A stretch of 64,000 nt of DNA from Boseongicola sp. H5 (GCA_020622165.1 JACNMN010000008.1:1-64000), one strand, 5' to 3'. Positions 40,263 through 50,023 are shown, counted from the first letter of the stretch. Translations and numbers: made by a program. Notes: generated by a model from the letters alone, not told the origin.

Positions 40263-41733
40263 AGAACCCGTAGATCGCCCCGAACTTCACGTCCAGATAC
40301 TCCAGAAGCGGCTCGACACCGACCGGTGCACCCGTGGCGTGCTCAATCGTCTCGCGCGGGGGGCGCAGCCCGCCATGGCGCTGCAACCTGTCGCGCAGCC
40401 AGTCAAGCGCCGGGGACGGATCGCCCGTGGCCAGCGCAGCGTCTAGATCCGGCAGATCGCGCCGCAGAGCCTGATGCAGGCACCCGGCATAGACATTGCC
40501 AAGCGAATAGGTCGGGAAATACCCGATCAGCCCCGCCGACCAATGCACATCCTGCAAGACGCCGTTCGAGGGCTTGTCGACCGCCACCCCGAAATCGGCC
40601 AGAAACCGGTCGTTCCAGGCCGCTTCCAGATCCTGCACGGCCAGATCCCCCGCCAGCATCGCGCGCTCCAGATCGAAACGCATCAGGATATGGAGGTTGT
40701 AATGCACCTCGTCCGCTTCGGTCCGGATATGGCCCGGTGCCACGCGGTTGACGGCGGCGTGAAACGCCTCCTCCCCCTGTACGTTCAGCGAACCGAACCG
40801 GTCGCGCATCCGGCCATAGAGCCAGCCGGTGAAGGCCCGGCTTCGGGCAAGCTGGTTCTCGTAGATCCGGCTCTGGCTTTCATGCACGCCCATCGACACG
40901 CCCTGTCCGAGGGCGCTGAGCACCAGATCCGGCGCGATGTTCTGCTCATAGCAGGCATGCCCGACCTCATGGATCGTGGAATAGAAGCAGCCAAACGGCT
41001 CCGCCTTGTCGACCCGGGTGGTGATCCGCACGTCATGGCCGCTGCCGGAACTGAACGGGTGCACCGCCTCGTCGATCCGGCCGCGGTTCAAATCGTAACC
41101 GAAGGCGCGGGCAAGCTCCTCCGCCAGGGCCAGTTGCTCGGCTTTCGGGAACACACCCTTGAGCGGCGCCGGGTCATGGCCGCTTTCGGCCACCGCCGCG
41201 CGCAGGGCTACAAGGCGCGGGCGCAGCGCACCGAACATCTCGTCCAGCGCCGCGCCGGTCATGCCCGGCTCGTAATCCTGCAACAAGGCATCATAGGCAT
41301 CGCCGCCGCCCGAGAGCGCCGCGGCTTCCTGCTGCCGCAAGGACAGGATTTCCGACAGAACAGGCAGAAAAGACGCCACATCCTCGCTGGCCCGCGCCCG
41401 CGCCCATTGCCCGTGGGCAAGTGCCGTGGTCCGCACGATGGCCGCCGACAGATCCGCGGGCACTTTCGCCGCCCGGTCATAAGCCCGCCGGATCAGCCTG
41501 ACATGGGCCTTCTCGGCCTCGGTTTCGGGGTTGGCCGCCGCCAACCAGTCGGCCACCCGCGGATCGACCCGGCGGCCATGCAGCACGGCCTCCAGTGCGG
41601 CCAGTTCCTCGCCGCGCTGCTCCACCGCCCCTTCGGGCATCACGGTCTCCTGATCCCAGCTCAGCCGCCCCATCACCTGGGCCAGCGCCTCGGTCTGGCG
41701 CTGAAACGCCAGAAGCTCCGCCATCGCGCTCAT
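40261..41733 (-). CDS. Carboxypeptidase Taq-type metallopeptidase (M32)
   Basis: 490 residues from ATG 41733 (MSAMAELLAFQRQ). Zinc motif H255-E-x-x-H259 in STIHEVGHACYE and downstream GVSMGVHESQSRIYENQL. Broad-specificity C-terminal exopeptidase in the cytoplasm. Ends EYLDVKFGAIYGF, so the coding part is complete, although the stop codon is shared with the end of the right IS5-derived repeat. Confidence 0.94.
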   Translation of the reverse strand: MSAMAELLAFQRQTEALAQVMGRLSWDQETVMPEGAVEQRGEELAALEAVLHGRRVDPRVADWLAAANPETEAEKAHVRLIRRAYDRAAKVPADLSAAIVRTTALAHGQWARARASEDVASFLPVLSEILSLRQQEAAALSGGGDAYDALLQDYEPGMTGAALDEMFGALRPRLVALRAAVAESGHDPAPLKGVFPKAEQLALAEELARAFGYDLNRGRIDEAVHPFSSGSGHDVRITTRVDKAEPFGCFYSTIHEVGHACYEQNIAPDLVLSALGQGVSMGVHESQSRIYENQLARSRAFTGWLYGRMRDRFGSLNVQGEEAFHAAVNRVAPGHIRTEADEVHYNLHILMRFDLERAMLAGDLAVQDLEAAWNDRFLADFGVAVDKPSNGVLQDVHWSAGLIGYFPTYSLGNVYAGCLHQALRRDLPDLDAALATGDPSPALDWLRDRLQRHGGLRPPRETIEHATGAPVGVEPLLEYLDVKFGAIYGF

Positions 41734-41738
41734 CTGTC

Positions 41739-42866
41739 TTATCCCCTTATCGATTGTGGCAGCGGGTAGATGCTCAGGAACCGCGCGCGCAGCACCAGAA
41801 CCACCAGCACCACCGCCCCGAACTGATGCAAAATCGCCAGATGCCACGGTGCCGAATGCATCACGGTCACGATCCCCAGAACCATTTGCCCGAACAGGAT
41901 AACCGCCAGCCAGTCGAAGGACCGCCGCGTGCTGACAAGCGCCGAACGTCGCGCCGCAAACCAGGCCCCGATGCCGAAGAGAACAAGCAGATAGCCCACG
42001 ATCCGGTGGAAGAACTGAACCGTCCCGTCATTTTCGAACAGGTTGCGCCAGACCGGATCCAGCGCCCACATATCGGGCGGGGTGAAACCGCCCGCCATAA
42101 GTGGCCAGTCGACATAGTTGCGGCCCGCATCGATGCCGGCCACCAGCGCCCCGATCACTACCTGCAGAAACGTCAGATGGAGGAGCCCCGTGGACATCCC
42201 CTTCAGGCGCCGGTCGCCGTTGCGTCGCGCCTGCATCAGCGCTGCTTCCTCCCGGCCAAGCGCCATCACATACCACGCGATCAGCCCCAGGATCACGAAG
42301 GCCAGCCCCAGATGCACCGCCAACCGGTAGGAGGCGACATCGAGCATGCCCGCCTCCAGCCCGGAGGAAACCATCCACCAGCCGATCGCACCCTGCAAAC
42401 CGCCAAGCGCCCCGAGCAACAGCAACCGCCCGGTCCAGCCCACAGGCATCCTGCGCGTCGCGAGAAAGCCCACGAAGCCAAGCGCCCAGACCAGCCCGAT
42501 GACCCGGCCCAGTTGCCGATGGCCCCATTCCCACCAATAGATCACCTTGAACTCGTCAAGGCTCATCCCGCGGTTCTGAAGCTGATACTCCGGGATTGCG
42601 CGATAGGCGTCGAACTCGGCCTGCCAGTCCTCCGCGCTGAGCGGCGGCACGGCGCCCGTTACCGGGGCCCATTCGGTGATCGACAGGCCACTGTCGGTCA
42701 GCCGGGTCAGCCCGCCCACCGCGATCATCACCACGACCAGCGCGAAGAGCACCATCAGCCAGACCCGCACCAGCGCGCGCCCACGCCCGCGCCCGCCGCT
42801 GACCCCGCCGGGCACCGCCGCGGGTTTCTGCGTCTCCGTCACCTCTTCGAAAATACTCCGGCTCAT
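41739..42866 (-). CDS. ctaA: Heme A synthase (CtaA/COX15)
   Basis: 375 residues, eight membrane helices. Oxidises the C8 methyl of heme O to give heme A for cytochrome aa3. COX15-type pattern: GGLTRLTDSGLSITEW, IYWWEWGHRQLGR with heme-binding His, and FFHRIVGYLL later. Its stop is five bases before the carboxypeptidase start. Confidence 0.94.
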   Translation of the reverse strand: MSRSIFEEVTETQKPAAVPGGVSGGRGRGRALVRVWLMVLFALVVVMIAVGGLTRLTDSGLSITEWAPVTGAVPPLSAEDWQAEFDAYRAIPEYQLQNRGMSLDEFKVIYWWEWGHRQLGRVIGLVWALGFVGFLATRRMPVGWTGRLLLLGALGGLQGAIGWWMVSSGLEAGMLDVASYRLAVHLGLAFVILGLIAWYVMALGREEAALMQARRNGDRRLKGMSTGLLHLTFLQVVIGALVAGIDAGRNYVDWPLMAGGFTPPDMWALDPVWRNLFENDGTVQFFHRIVGYLLVLFGIGAWFAARRSALVSTRRSFDWLAVILFGQMVLGIVTVMHSAPWHLAILHQFGAVVLVVLVLRARFLSIYPLPQSIRG

Positions 42867-43024
42867 GCCGCCTGCCCCGCCTCCATCGACCTTCCGCCAG
42901 AGCTATCGCAAGCGCCGCGCCCCTTCAAGCGACGGCGGCATCCTGTCACGGACTCCACGGCGCCTTGCATTGTGCCACACGGATCGAGGTGCAGCCCGAA
43001 GCGCCGCGGGCGCGCGCCCCGCGA
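42867..43024. other. Spacer between ctaA and trmJ
   Basis: About 160 bases, GC-rich, no gene or site recognised; presumably the ctaA promoter. Confidence 0.35.
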
Positions 43025-43759
43025 TCAGCGCGACTTGCCGGCCCAACGCACCATCTGCCGCAGGATCCCGTGCAGGATCTGCACATCCGCGCGGGTCAGC
43101 GGCAACCGCCCCCACATGTTGCGCAGGTTCACCTTCATCCCCTCGGCCTTGGTTTCGGGAAAGAAGAAACCGGCCGCCTCCAGTCTCTGCTCGAAATGAT
43201 CGCCGAGCTTCTCCAGTTCCAGACCGGTCGCGAAATCGGTGCCCGCCATTTCCATCACTTCCGGCGGCACCTCGGCCCCGGTGCGGCGCCATTCATAGGC
43301 CGTCAGCAAGACGCATTGCGCCAGATTCAGCGATGGAAACTCCGGGTTCACCGGCACCGATATGGTGGCGTCCGCCAGAACGATATCCTCGTTCTCCAGC
43401 CCCGCGCGCTCGGGGCCGAACATCACCCCGACCTTGCCGCCTTGGGCCTGAATGGCGCGCGCCTGTTCCATCGCGCGCTCCGGCGTCACGATCGGCTTGG
43501 TCAGGCCGCGCGCGCGCGCCGTGGTGGCGAACACATAGGTGCAGTCGCGGATCGCCTCCGGCACGGTGCTGCACAGCCCCGCCTCGTCCAGCAGCCGCCC
43601 CGCCCCGCTGGCCAGCGCCACCGCGCGCTCGTTCGGCCATCCGTCGCGGGGCGCCACTACACGCATCCGGTCCAGCCCGAAATTCCACATCGCCCGTGCC
43701 GCGGCACCGATATTCTCGCCCATCTGCGGACGAACCAGAATAAAGACAGGATCGCTCAT
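43025..43759 (-). CDS. trmJ: tRNA (cytidine/uridine-32-2'-O-) methyltransferase TrmJ
   Basis: 244 residues. SPOUT-fold methyltransferase: the N-terminal FILVRPQMGENIGAAARAM, the knot segment VGVMFGPERAGLENEDI, and PVNPEFPSLNLAQ. Uses SAM to methylate the ribose at position 32 of the tRNA anticodon loop. A C-terminal basic tail follows. Divergent from the ThiE-like gene. Confidence 0.92.
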   Translation of the reverse strand: MSDPVFILVRPQMGENIGAAARAMWNFGLDRMRVVAPRDGWPNERAVALASGAGRLLDEAGLCSTVPEAIRDCTYVFATTARARGLTKPIVTPERAMEQARAIQAQGGKVGVMFGPERAGLENEDIVLADATISVPVNPEFPSLNLAQCVLLTAYEWRRTGAEVPPEVMEMAGTDFATGLELEKLGDHFEQRLEAAGFFFPETKAEGMKVNLRNMWGRLPLTRADVQILHGILRQMVRWAGKSR

Positions 43760-43857
43760 GCCGCCCGTCTAGTGCCGCATCGGTCGTCGCGCAATCCCCC
43801 CCATTGTTCGGCCGGGCCGAACCCGCTATCACCCCCGCCAGACCGAAGGACAGCGCC

Positions 43858-44472
43858 ATGACCGAAACCCCGCAGCTTTACCTGATCACGCCCCCCGTTT
43901 TCGACCCGCAGGCCTTTGCGCCGCGGCTGGCGGCCGTGCTCGATGCGCATCCCGTGGCCTGCCTGCGCCTGACGCTGGCCACCACCGACGAAACCGACGT
44001 GACCCGCGCGGCGGATGCGCTGCGCGAGCTGGCCCATGCCCGCGACGTGCCGCTGGTCATCACCGCCCATCTGCAACTGGTCGAGAAGCTGGGGCTCGAT
44101 GGTGTGCATCTGACCGATGGGGCCCGTTCGGTCCGCAAGACCCGGAAAGAGCTGGGGGCCGATCCGATCGTTGGCGCCTTCTGCGCGGTCTCCTCCCATG
44201 AGGGGATGACCGCGGGCGAGGCGGGGGCCGATTACATCGCCTTCGGCCCGGCCGGCGACAGTGCGCTTGGCGACGGCACGCGGGCCGGGCAAGAGCTGTT
44301 CGCCTGGTGGTCCGAGATGATCGAGCTTCCGGTGGTCGCCGAGGGCGCACTCGATGCGGGGCTGATCGAAACGCTTGCCCCGGTTGTCGATTTCTTCGCC
44401 ATCGGCGAGGAGATCTGGCGCGAGGACGATGCCGCCGCCAGCCTCAGCCGGCTCACCGCTCCGCTTCGCTGA
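43858..44472 (+). CDS. Thiamine-phosphate-synthase-like protein
   Basis: 204 residues from ATG 43858 (MTETPQLYLITPP). TIM-barrel of the ThiE/TenI family: DGVHLTDGARSVRK, ADYIAFGPAGDSALGDGT and a terminal glycine-rich phosphate site. The classical ThiE pyrophosphate residues are only partly visible, and other thi genes are absent nearby. ThiE activity is likely but a TenI-like variant is possible. Confidence 0.82.
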   Translation: MTETPQLYLITPPVFDPQAFAPRLAAVLDAHPVACLRLTLATTDETDVTRAADALRELAHARDVPLVITAHLQLVEKLGLDGVHLTDGARSVRKTRKELGADPIVGAFCAVSSHEGMTAGEAGADYIAFGPAGDSALGDGTRAGQELFAWWSEMIELPVVAEGALDAGLIETLAPVVDFFAIGEEIWREDDAAASLSRLTAPLR

Positions 44473-45277
44473 GCCCCGCGCGCACCGCCGTTTCGCAGGC
44501 CAGCGCCAGCGCCTTGCGGTCGGGTATGTCGGCCACCGCGATGTGCGGGTGGTAGATCACCTCCACCCGCCCGTGGGCCCGCGTCGCCAGCATTCTCAAC
44601 AGGTTCGGGCCAAAGCCCATATCGCCCCACCAGCCATAGAAGTGCGGCGCCTCGCCCGCCGGGGCGACATAGCGCAGCGTGACGGGCTGGATATGCAGGA
44701 TGTCGCGCAGCCGGTCGGCATGGAAGGCCGCGAAAAGCGTCGATTTGAAATCCAACACCCGCTGCCCGTCGGTGCTGGTGCCTTCGGGAAAGAACAGCAG
44801 CCTGTGACCGGCGGCCAGGCGATCCTCGAAAAGGGCCTGCTGCGCCCTTGCCTCACCCCTGCGGCGATTGATGAAAAGCGTTCCCGTCCCGCGCGCCAGC
44901 CAGCCGATGCCACCCCAGCCACGGACCTCGGATTTCGCCACGAAGTAAAGCCGCTTGTTTGCGTTCAGAACGAAGATATCCAGCCAGCTGACATGGTTGG
45001 ACACGAAGGCGCCGCGCGCGTGCATCGGCGTGCCGATCACCTGTCGCCGCAGACCTAGTATCCGGCAGGCCCAGATACAGACAAACTGCGTGATCCACGG
45101 GGTGATCGGCCGATCCATCCCCCAGATCGGTGCCTCCACAAGGCGCAGCACAAGGAGCAGGGGAAAACAGACCGCCAGAAGCAGCAGAAGGGCCGCGCCG
45201 CGCAGCCCCACGCGCAGCCACCCCGCCGGACCGATGGCCGGGTCCTTCGGCGGCGGCACCCCGGCCCATGTGATCAC
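44453..45277 (-). CDS. olsA: Ornithine-lipid acyltransferase (PlsC-type)
   Basis: 274 residues. N-terminal membrane helix (about 25-48) and the PlsC acyltransferase motifs NHVSWLD (94-100) and FFPEGT (about 162-167). It acylates lyso-ornithine lipid to make ornithine lipid. The role is fixed by overlap with the preceding olsB-like gene. Also convergent with the ThiE-like gene, overlapping by 20 bases. Confidence 0.88.
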   Translation of the reverse strand: MITWAGVPPPKDPAIGPAGWLRVGLRGAALLLLLAVCFPLLLVLRLVEAPIWGMDRPITPWITQFVCIWACRILGLRRQVIGTPMHARGAFVSNHVSWLDIFVLNANKRLYFVAKSEVRGWGGIGWLARGTGTLFINRRRGEARAQQALFEDRLAAGHRLLFFPEGTSTDGQRVLDFKSTLFAAFHADRLRDILHIQPVTLRYVAPAGEAPHFYGWWGDMGFGPNLLRMLATRAHGRVEVIYHPHIAVADIPDRKALALACETAVRAGLSEAER

Positions 45278-46047
45278 GCGACCGCTCCGCGGGTGTAGAT
45301 ATCGCGATGCCGGGCCGACATCCGGCCGGTGTCCAGCACCAGGCAGATGTCGATGCAGTTGAAGGGCCGGTCGATGAACGCCCCCTCCCCCACGAAGCCG
45401 CCCAGACGCAGATAAGCCTTGATCAGCGCCGGGATCTCGCGGGTGGCGGCGGGCCGGTCCAGATCCGCCGCCGCCATCAGATCCATCCGCTGGAACGCGG
45501 CATCCCGGGCGCGCACGCGCAACTCCGCCGGGGCCAGATGACGGTGATGCAGGAACGACAGGGGCTGTGCCAGCGGCGCGGGGTCGGTCCCGTGAAACGA
45601 CGCGACCCCGAACATCACTTCGATCCCGTGATCGGCCACATAGGCCGCCAGCCCGTTCCAGAGATGCATCAGCGCCGTGCCGCCGCGATACTCCCGATGG
45701 ACGCAGGAGCGCCCAAGCTCCAGCAGCCGCCGACCGGAGGATTTGAGCGGGTCCAGATCGTACTCGTCCTCGGAATAGAACTGACCCGCCGCGCGCGCCT
45801 GATCCGAGCGCATCACCCGATAGACACCGACGACCTTGTCATCTGGGGGACGGCGATGATCCAGCAGCAGCAGATGGTCGAAATGGGGGTCGAACCGGTC
45901 CCGCTCCAGCCGCGCCTCGTGATCGACAAGCGCCCCGTCGCCGCCAAGTTCGGCCACGAACACCTCATATCTCAGGCGCTGCGCGGCCCGCATGTCGGCC
46001 GCGTCCTGCGCAAGACGCAGCTCAAAATGGCCATCATCGATCTGCAT
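45274..46047 (-). CDS. olsB: L-ornithine N-alpha-acyltransferase OlsB
   Basis: 257 residues from ATG 46047 with AGGAGAGG upstream; an extension to 46101 is not supported. N-acyltransferase fold of the GNAT-like OlsB family: AAQRLRYEVFVAELGGDG, FDHLLLLD, ELGRSCVHREYRGGTALMHLW. It transfers a 3-hydroxyacyl group from ACP to ornithine. Pairs with olsA in ornithine-lipid synthesis, a phosphate-free membrane lipid. A CtrA-like motif lies at 46144-46158. Confidence 0.88.
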   Translation of the reverse strand: MQIDDGHFELRLAQDAADMRAAQRLRYEVFVAELGGDGALVDHEARLERDRFDPHFDHLLLLDHRRPPDDKVVGVYRVMRSDQARAAGQFYSEDEYDLDPLKSSGRRLLELGRSCVHREYRGGTALMHLWNGLAAYVADHGIEVMFGVASFHGTDPAPLAQPLSFLHHRHLAPAELRVRARDAAFQRMDLMAAADLDRPAATREIPALIKAYLRLGGFVGEGAFIDRPFNCIDICLVLDTGRMSARHRDIYTRGAVA

Positions 46048-46143
46048 GCCTCTCCTCACAGCGTCCCGGGCGCGGTTTACCAAAGCCCCGCTTGAACGCA
46101 AGCATCCGCCGCGATCGGCGCTTTGCCGCCGAGCCGGATGATG

Positions 46144-46158
46144 TTAGCGTTCCGTTAA
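46144..46158. promoter_or_regulatory. CtrA-like motif upstream of olsB
   Basis: TTAG-N7-TTAA, seven of eight bases of the CtrA consensus TTAA-N7-TTAA, 97 bases upstream of the olsB start. Single site, weak evidence. Confidence 0.35.
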
Positions 46159-46194
46159 CCAGGCGGTTTCTAGAGTACCGGCTGCCACCGAAAT

Positions 46195-46380
46195 TCACGA
46201 AAGGATGTCGATGACCAGCCCCACATGTGCGCCATCAATCACAACCTTTCCCTCATGTTCGAAATTCACCGTGATCTTGCCGCCGATATTGGACTGCACC
46301 TGTCCCAGGCCCCAATCGGGACGGTCCGGATGGCGCACCAGCATTCCGGGCTCCAGGATCGCATTCAGATCGTCTGACAT
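46195..46380 (-). CDS. DUF3553 protein
   Basis: 61 residues: LEPGMLVRHPDRPDWGLGQVQS and GKITVNFEHEGKVVID, the SH3-like DUF3553 module found in alphaproteobacterial small proteins. Function unknown; a related domain occurs at the end of some nucleic-acid enzymes. Its start lies 15 bases from the divergent chpT start. Confidence 0.88.
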   Translation of the reverse strand: MSDDLNAILEPGMLVRHPDRPDWGLGQVQSNIGGKITVNFEHEGKVVIDGAHVGLVIDILS

Positions 46381-46395
46381 ATCGAGGCTCCGCTG

Positions 46396-47007
46396 ATGGA
46401 CGACAGAAAGATATTTCCGCCCGAGGATCTGGCCGCACTGGTCGGCTCGCGGCTCTGCCACGATCTGGTCAACCCGCTCGGCGCGATTGGAAACGGCGTC
46501 GAGCTGCTGGCCATGACAGGCAGCGCCGATGGCCCTGAGATGGCGCTGATCGGCGATGCGGTCAAGGATGCACAGGCGCGGATCAGGTTCTTTCGCATCG
46601 CCTTCGGCGCGGCGGGCGCCGAGCAGGAGATCAGCCGGCGCGAAACCGACGAGATCCTGACGGCGCTTTTCGCCACAGGCCGCCTGCGGGTGACATGGCA
46701 CCCGGACACCGCTTTGCCCCGGATCGATGTGAAACTGGCGTTTCTGATGCTGAATTGCACCGAAACCGCCCTGCCCATGGGCGGCACCGTCGAGATCCGA
46801 CGGCACGACGAGCAGTTGGAACTGGTCGCGGAAGGCCCGCGCGTCAACGCGGACCGGGCCCTTTGGCAATTGCTGGAACACCCGGGCCAGACGACCGATG
46901 TGCGCGCCGCGGAGGTCCAGTTTCCGCTGTTGCGCGACGCAGCCTTTGGCGTCGGGCGTGCGCCCCGCGTGACGATCGGCGATGCCGGGCTGACGATCAC
47001 CCTTTAG
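46396..47007 (+). CDS. chpT: ChpT histidine phosphotransferase
   Basis: 203 residues. DUF2328 fold: the phosphorylated histidine is H22 in [18 protein letters not shown]. It passes phosphate from CckA to CtrA and CpdR and so controls the cell cycle, motility or gene-transfer-agent genes in this group. The remaining domain is a degenerate ATPase-like fold. It has GAGG 8 bases before the ATG and its 3' end overlaps the carbonic-anhydrase stop region. Confidence 0.9.
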   Translation: MDDRKIFPPEDLAALVGSRLCHDLVNPLGAIGNGVELLAMTGSADGPEMALIGDAVKDAQARIRFFRIAFGAAGAEQEISRRETDEILTALFATGRLRVTWHPDTALPRIDVKLAFLMLNCTETALPMGGTVEIRRHDEQLELVAEGPRVNADRALWQLLEHPGQTTDVRAAEVQFPLLRDAAFGVGRAPRVTIGDAGLTITL

Positions 47008-47525
47008 CCAAGCGGGGCCAGTCCGGCGCGGAAACGCCGCATGTTCTGCCGGTAATGTTCCGCGGAGGCCAGAAGACCCGCGCGCGCGGCGTCATCCAGC
47101 TCCCGCACGACCTTTCCGGGTGCGCCCATCACAAGGCTGCCATCGGGGATGATCTTGCCTTCGGTCACCAGCGCGCCGGCGCCGATCAGGCAGCCCTTGC
47201 CGATCACCGCGCCGTTCAGCACCGTCGCGCCCATCCCGATCAGGCTGCCATCGCCGATGGTGCAGCCATGCAGCATGGCCTTGTGCCCGATGGTACAATC
47301 CGCGCCGATACGCAGCGGGCAGCCCGGATCGGTGTGAAAGACGCAGTTTTCCTGAACGTTGGATCCCGCGCCAACCCGGATTTCCTCGTTATCGCCGCGC
47401 AGGGTGCACCCGAACCAGATGCTGGCCCCCGCCTCCAGAACCACGCGCCCGATCACATTGGCGTCCGGCGCGATCCAGGTGTCTTCGGCGATCTCCGGGG
47501 CGATCCCGTCCAGCGCATAGATCAT
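47004..47525 (-). CDS. Gamma-carbonic-anhydrase-family hexapeptide protein
   Basis: 173 residues. Left-handed beta-helix of hexapeptide repeats ([35 protein letters not shown]), with His residues in the metal positions ([14 protein letters not shown]). Typical of YrdA/PaaY. Catalytic activity in this subgroup is not assured. It overlaps gmk by four bases. Confidence 0.87.
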   Translation of the reverse strand: MIYALDGIAPEIAEDTWIAPDANVIGRVVLEAGASIWFGCTLRGDNEEIRVGAGSNVQENCVFHTDPGCPLRIGADCTIGHKAMLHGCTIGDGSLIGMGATVLNGAVIGKGCLIGAGALVTEGKIIPDGSLVMGAPGKVVRELDDAARAGLLASAEHYRQNMRRFRAGLAPLG

Positions 47526-48172
47526 GTCAGCCCCTCCTCGAACTGGTCGTGCAGCATCCGCACATGGCCCTGAAGGCCCGGCTGCTGCGCCTGTTTCAGC
47601 CGCTCGGCCTCCACGATCTGCTTCAGCCGGGCTTCGGTCGTGTCCAGATCGTCGTTGATCAGCACATAGTCGTAGCCGTCCCAGTGGCTGATCTCGTCCC
47701 AGCTTTTCTGCATCCGCTTGGCGATGGTCTCGGGCGTGTCCTGCCCGCGCGCCTCTAGGCGCCGTCTCAACTCGTCGATGGAGGGCGGAAGGATGAAGAT
47801 CGACAGCACGTGATCGCGAAGCGCGCTGGTCTTGATCTGTTGCGCCCCCTGCCAGTCGATATCGAACAGCACATCGCGCCCCGCTTCGATGGCCTCGGCC
47901 ACCGGCGCCACCGGGCTGCCGTAGAAATTGCCGAAGACGAAGGCATGTTCCAGCATCGCGTTCTCGGCGACCATCTTCTTGAATGCCGCCTCGCTGAGGA
48001 AATGATAATGCTCGCCATCCACCTCTCCGGGCCGCGGGGGCCGGGTCGTGGCGGAGACGGAAAAGCTCAGTGACGGGTCCCAGTCCATCAACCGGCGCGC
48101 CAGGGTCGATTTGCCCGCGCCGGAGGGCGACGACAGGATGATCAGCAATCCGCGGCGGGTCTGGGGGGCCAT
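47522..48172 (-). CDS. gmk: Guanylate kinase
   Basis: 216 residues from ATG 48172. P-loop PSGAGKST at 16-23, then [25 protein letters not shown], the GMP-binding block. Phosphorylates GMP to GDP. Follows yicC by four bases, the conserved bacterial order. Confidence 0.96.
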   Translation of the reverse strand: MAPQTRRGLLIILSSPSGAGKSTLARRLMDWDPSLSFSVSATTRPPRPGEVDGEHYHFLSEAAFKKMVAENAMLEHAFVFGNFYGSPVAPVAEAIEAGRDVLFDIDWQGAQQIKTSALRDHVLSIFILPPSIDELRRRLEARGQDTPETIAKRMQKSWDEISHWDGYDYVLINDDLDTTEARLKQIVEAERLKQAQQPGLQGHVRMLHDQFEEGLT

Positions 48173-48176
48173 CCGG

Positions 48177-49064
48177 CTACTCCACGTTCTGAACTTGTTC
48201 GCGCATCTGATCAATCCGCACTTTCAGGTCAAGGCCGATCCGCGTCAGCTTCGTATCGGCGGATTTGGAACACAGCGTATTGGCCTCGCGGTTGAACTCC
48301 TGCATCAGGAAATCAAGCTTTCGGCCCACCGGCCCCTCTGCGCTCAGCAGATCGCGCGCCGCGGTGACATGGGCGCGCAGCCGGTCGATTTCCTCGGTCA
48401 CGTCGGCTTTCACCGCCAACAGCGCCAGTTCCTGCGCCAACCGCGCGCTATCGACGGCCTCGGCCGCCGCGATCAGCTTGGCGACATTGGCGCGGAACGC
48501 GTCCGCGATGGCATCCTGACGGGCCGCGGCGCGCGCGGCTGCGGCCTCCACCAGCGTGGCGATCTCGTCCAACTGCCGGTCCAGCACGCCCAGCAGCGCG
48601 GCCCCTTCGGCGGCGCGCATCTGGTGAAACGCGGCCAGAAGCCGTTCGAAATCATCCAGAAACACACGGGCGTCGGGCGGATCGGGCTCGGCGCCCCGGG
48701 CATCGAAAACGCCGGGCATGGCCAGAATGTCGGCCGGGCGCGGTGCGGCCACCACGATGCCCGCCGCCTCGGCGGCACGGGTGGCCTGCGCCATGGCCGC
48801 AAGCGCGGCCTGCAGGGCGGTTTCGTCGACCGATTGCGCCGTCGATCCGTCAGTCCGGGCCAGCCTGAGCGTCAGGTTGATGTTGCCGCGGCCCAGAGCC
48901 TTGCTCATCCGGTCCCGCAAGGGCGCCTCCAGCGCGCCCATCCGGTCCGGCAGCCGCAGCCGCAGATCCAGCCCCTTGGCATTCACGCCCCGCATTTCCC
49001 AGGACCAGACCAGCCCCGGAACGGCCCCGTCGCGGGCCGCGTATCCCGTCATCGAGTTAACCAT
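48177..49064 (-). CDS. yicC: YicC/YloC-family endoribonuclease-like protein
   Basis: 295 residues. N-terminal [13 protein letters not shown] and C-terminal [19 protein letters not shown] with [15 protein letters not shown] are diagnostic of YicC-like proteins, recently shown in some bacteria to cleave RNA. Start ATG 49064. Upstream is a TTAA-N7-TTAA motif (49106-49120). Confidence 0.92.
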   Translation of the reverse strand: MVNSMTGYAARDGAVPGLVWSWEMRGVNAKGLDLRLRLPDRMGALEAPLRDRMSKALGRGNINLTLRLARTDGSTAQSVDETALQAALAAMAQATRAAEAAGIVVAAPRPADILAMPGVFDARGAEPDPPDARVFLDDFERLLAAFHQMRAAEGAALLGVLDRQLDEIATLVEAAAARAAARQDAIADAFRANVAKLIAAAEAVDSARLAQELALLAVKADVTEEIDRLRAHVTAARDLLSAEGPVGRKLDFLMQEFNREANTLCSKSADTKLTRIGLDLKVRIDQMREQVQNVE

Positions 49065-49105
49065 TTAAGAATTTACCCCCATGCAGGCCGTATTTTATTC
49101 AGTTA

Positions 49106-49120
49106 TTAAGAAATGGTTAA
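49106..49120. promoter_or_regulatory. CtrA-type box between yicC and the PAS_5 gene
   Basis: TTAA-N7-TTAA, exact, followed by G; on the minus strand it also contains the half-site TTAACCAT. It is about 49 bases before the yicC start and about 150 before the PAS_5 start; either could be the target. Confidence 0.65.
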
Positions 49121-49264
49121 GTATTACACGGCTAGCGTTAACATATTCGATGTCAGCATCACAACGCGCTCATCCCTGCGGCATTCTCCGAAATGCGCAT
49201 GACCCGATCACGGATGCAGCGGCGGCCGCCCGAATGCGGTAGCACCCGGCAACGCAAGGACAGC

Positions 49265-49894
49265 ATGACCTACCCGATAATCAGCGATGTCATCACCTAC
49301 TGGGATCGTCTGCGGGCAGACCGTGACATGCCGGATCGGGCAGAGATCGATCCGCGCGAAATCTCCGATCTGCTCAGCTACATGTTCATCCTCGATCGCA
49401 CCCGCCCCGGTGTCGTGCGGTTCCGCCTGTCCGGCACCCATCTGAACGAACTGATGGGGATGGAGGTACGCGGCATGCCGGTGCGGGCCCTGTTCGAACT
49501 GCCGGAACGCGAGCGTCTGATGGCAAATGTGGAACGCGTCTTCACCGGGCCCTCGGCCGTGCACCTGCATCTTGAAGCTGGCGGCCAGGGTCGCTCTGCG
49601 CTGACGGGCCGGATGGTTCTGCTGCCGCTTCGCGGCACCGACGATACGATCAGCCGCGCGCTCGGCGTGCTCACAACCGAGGGGCTCATCGGGCAGCCGC
49701 CGCGACGGTTCCGTGTCGCGCGTGCCGATGCCACACCTCTCCTGTCCGGCCAGGCGGTTCTGGACGCGGTCTTCGACGCGGATCGGAAAAATCCCGGATT
49801 GTCGGAAGCCGCGGAACCGTTCCGGGGGGCCGGACCGCGCCACATGCCAGGAAAGCGGCCAAGGCTCTACGTCGTAAAGGGCGGCAAGCCATAG
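49265..49894 (+). CDS. PAS_5 (DUF1457) domain protein
   Basis: 209 residues from ATG 49265 with AAGGA five bases upstream. PAS_5 proteins are single PAS-like domains of alphaproteobacteria: VITYWDRLRADRDMPDRAEIDP, LSYMFILDRT, RFRLSGTHLNELMGMEVRG. The tail is basic. Sensor or scaffold role unknown. It lies downstream of a CtrA-type box. Confidence 0.85.
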   Translation: MTYPIISDVITYWDRLRADRDMPDRAEIDPREISDLLSYMFILDRTRPGVVRFRLSGTHLNELMGMEVRGMPVRALFELPERERLMANVERVFTGPSAVHLHLEAGGQGRSALTGRMVLLPLRGTDDTISRALGVLTTEGLIGQPPRRFRVARADATPLLSGQAVLDAVFDADRKNPGLSEAAEPFRGAGPRHMPGKRPRLYVVKGGKP

Positions 49895-49964
49895 TCGCGA
49901 CGCGCAGGGCCATTAACCCATATGCCGGATCGATCGCTGGAAACATGCTTAATAGCGCCACCCA

Positions 49965-50001
49965 TCCGGACCCCTGATGCGCGGGGTCCGGACGTAGTTT
50001 T
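49965..50001 (+). terminator. Terminator after the PAS_5 gene
   Basis: TCCGGACCCC and GGGGTCCGGA form a perfect 10-bp stem around TGATGCGC, followed by CGTAGTTTT. Sits 70 bases after the PAS_5 stop and just before the convergent DAHP-synthase stop. Confidence 0.85.
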
Positions 50002-50023
50002 CGGCCGAGCGGCGACGCGGGCT

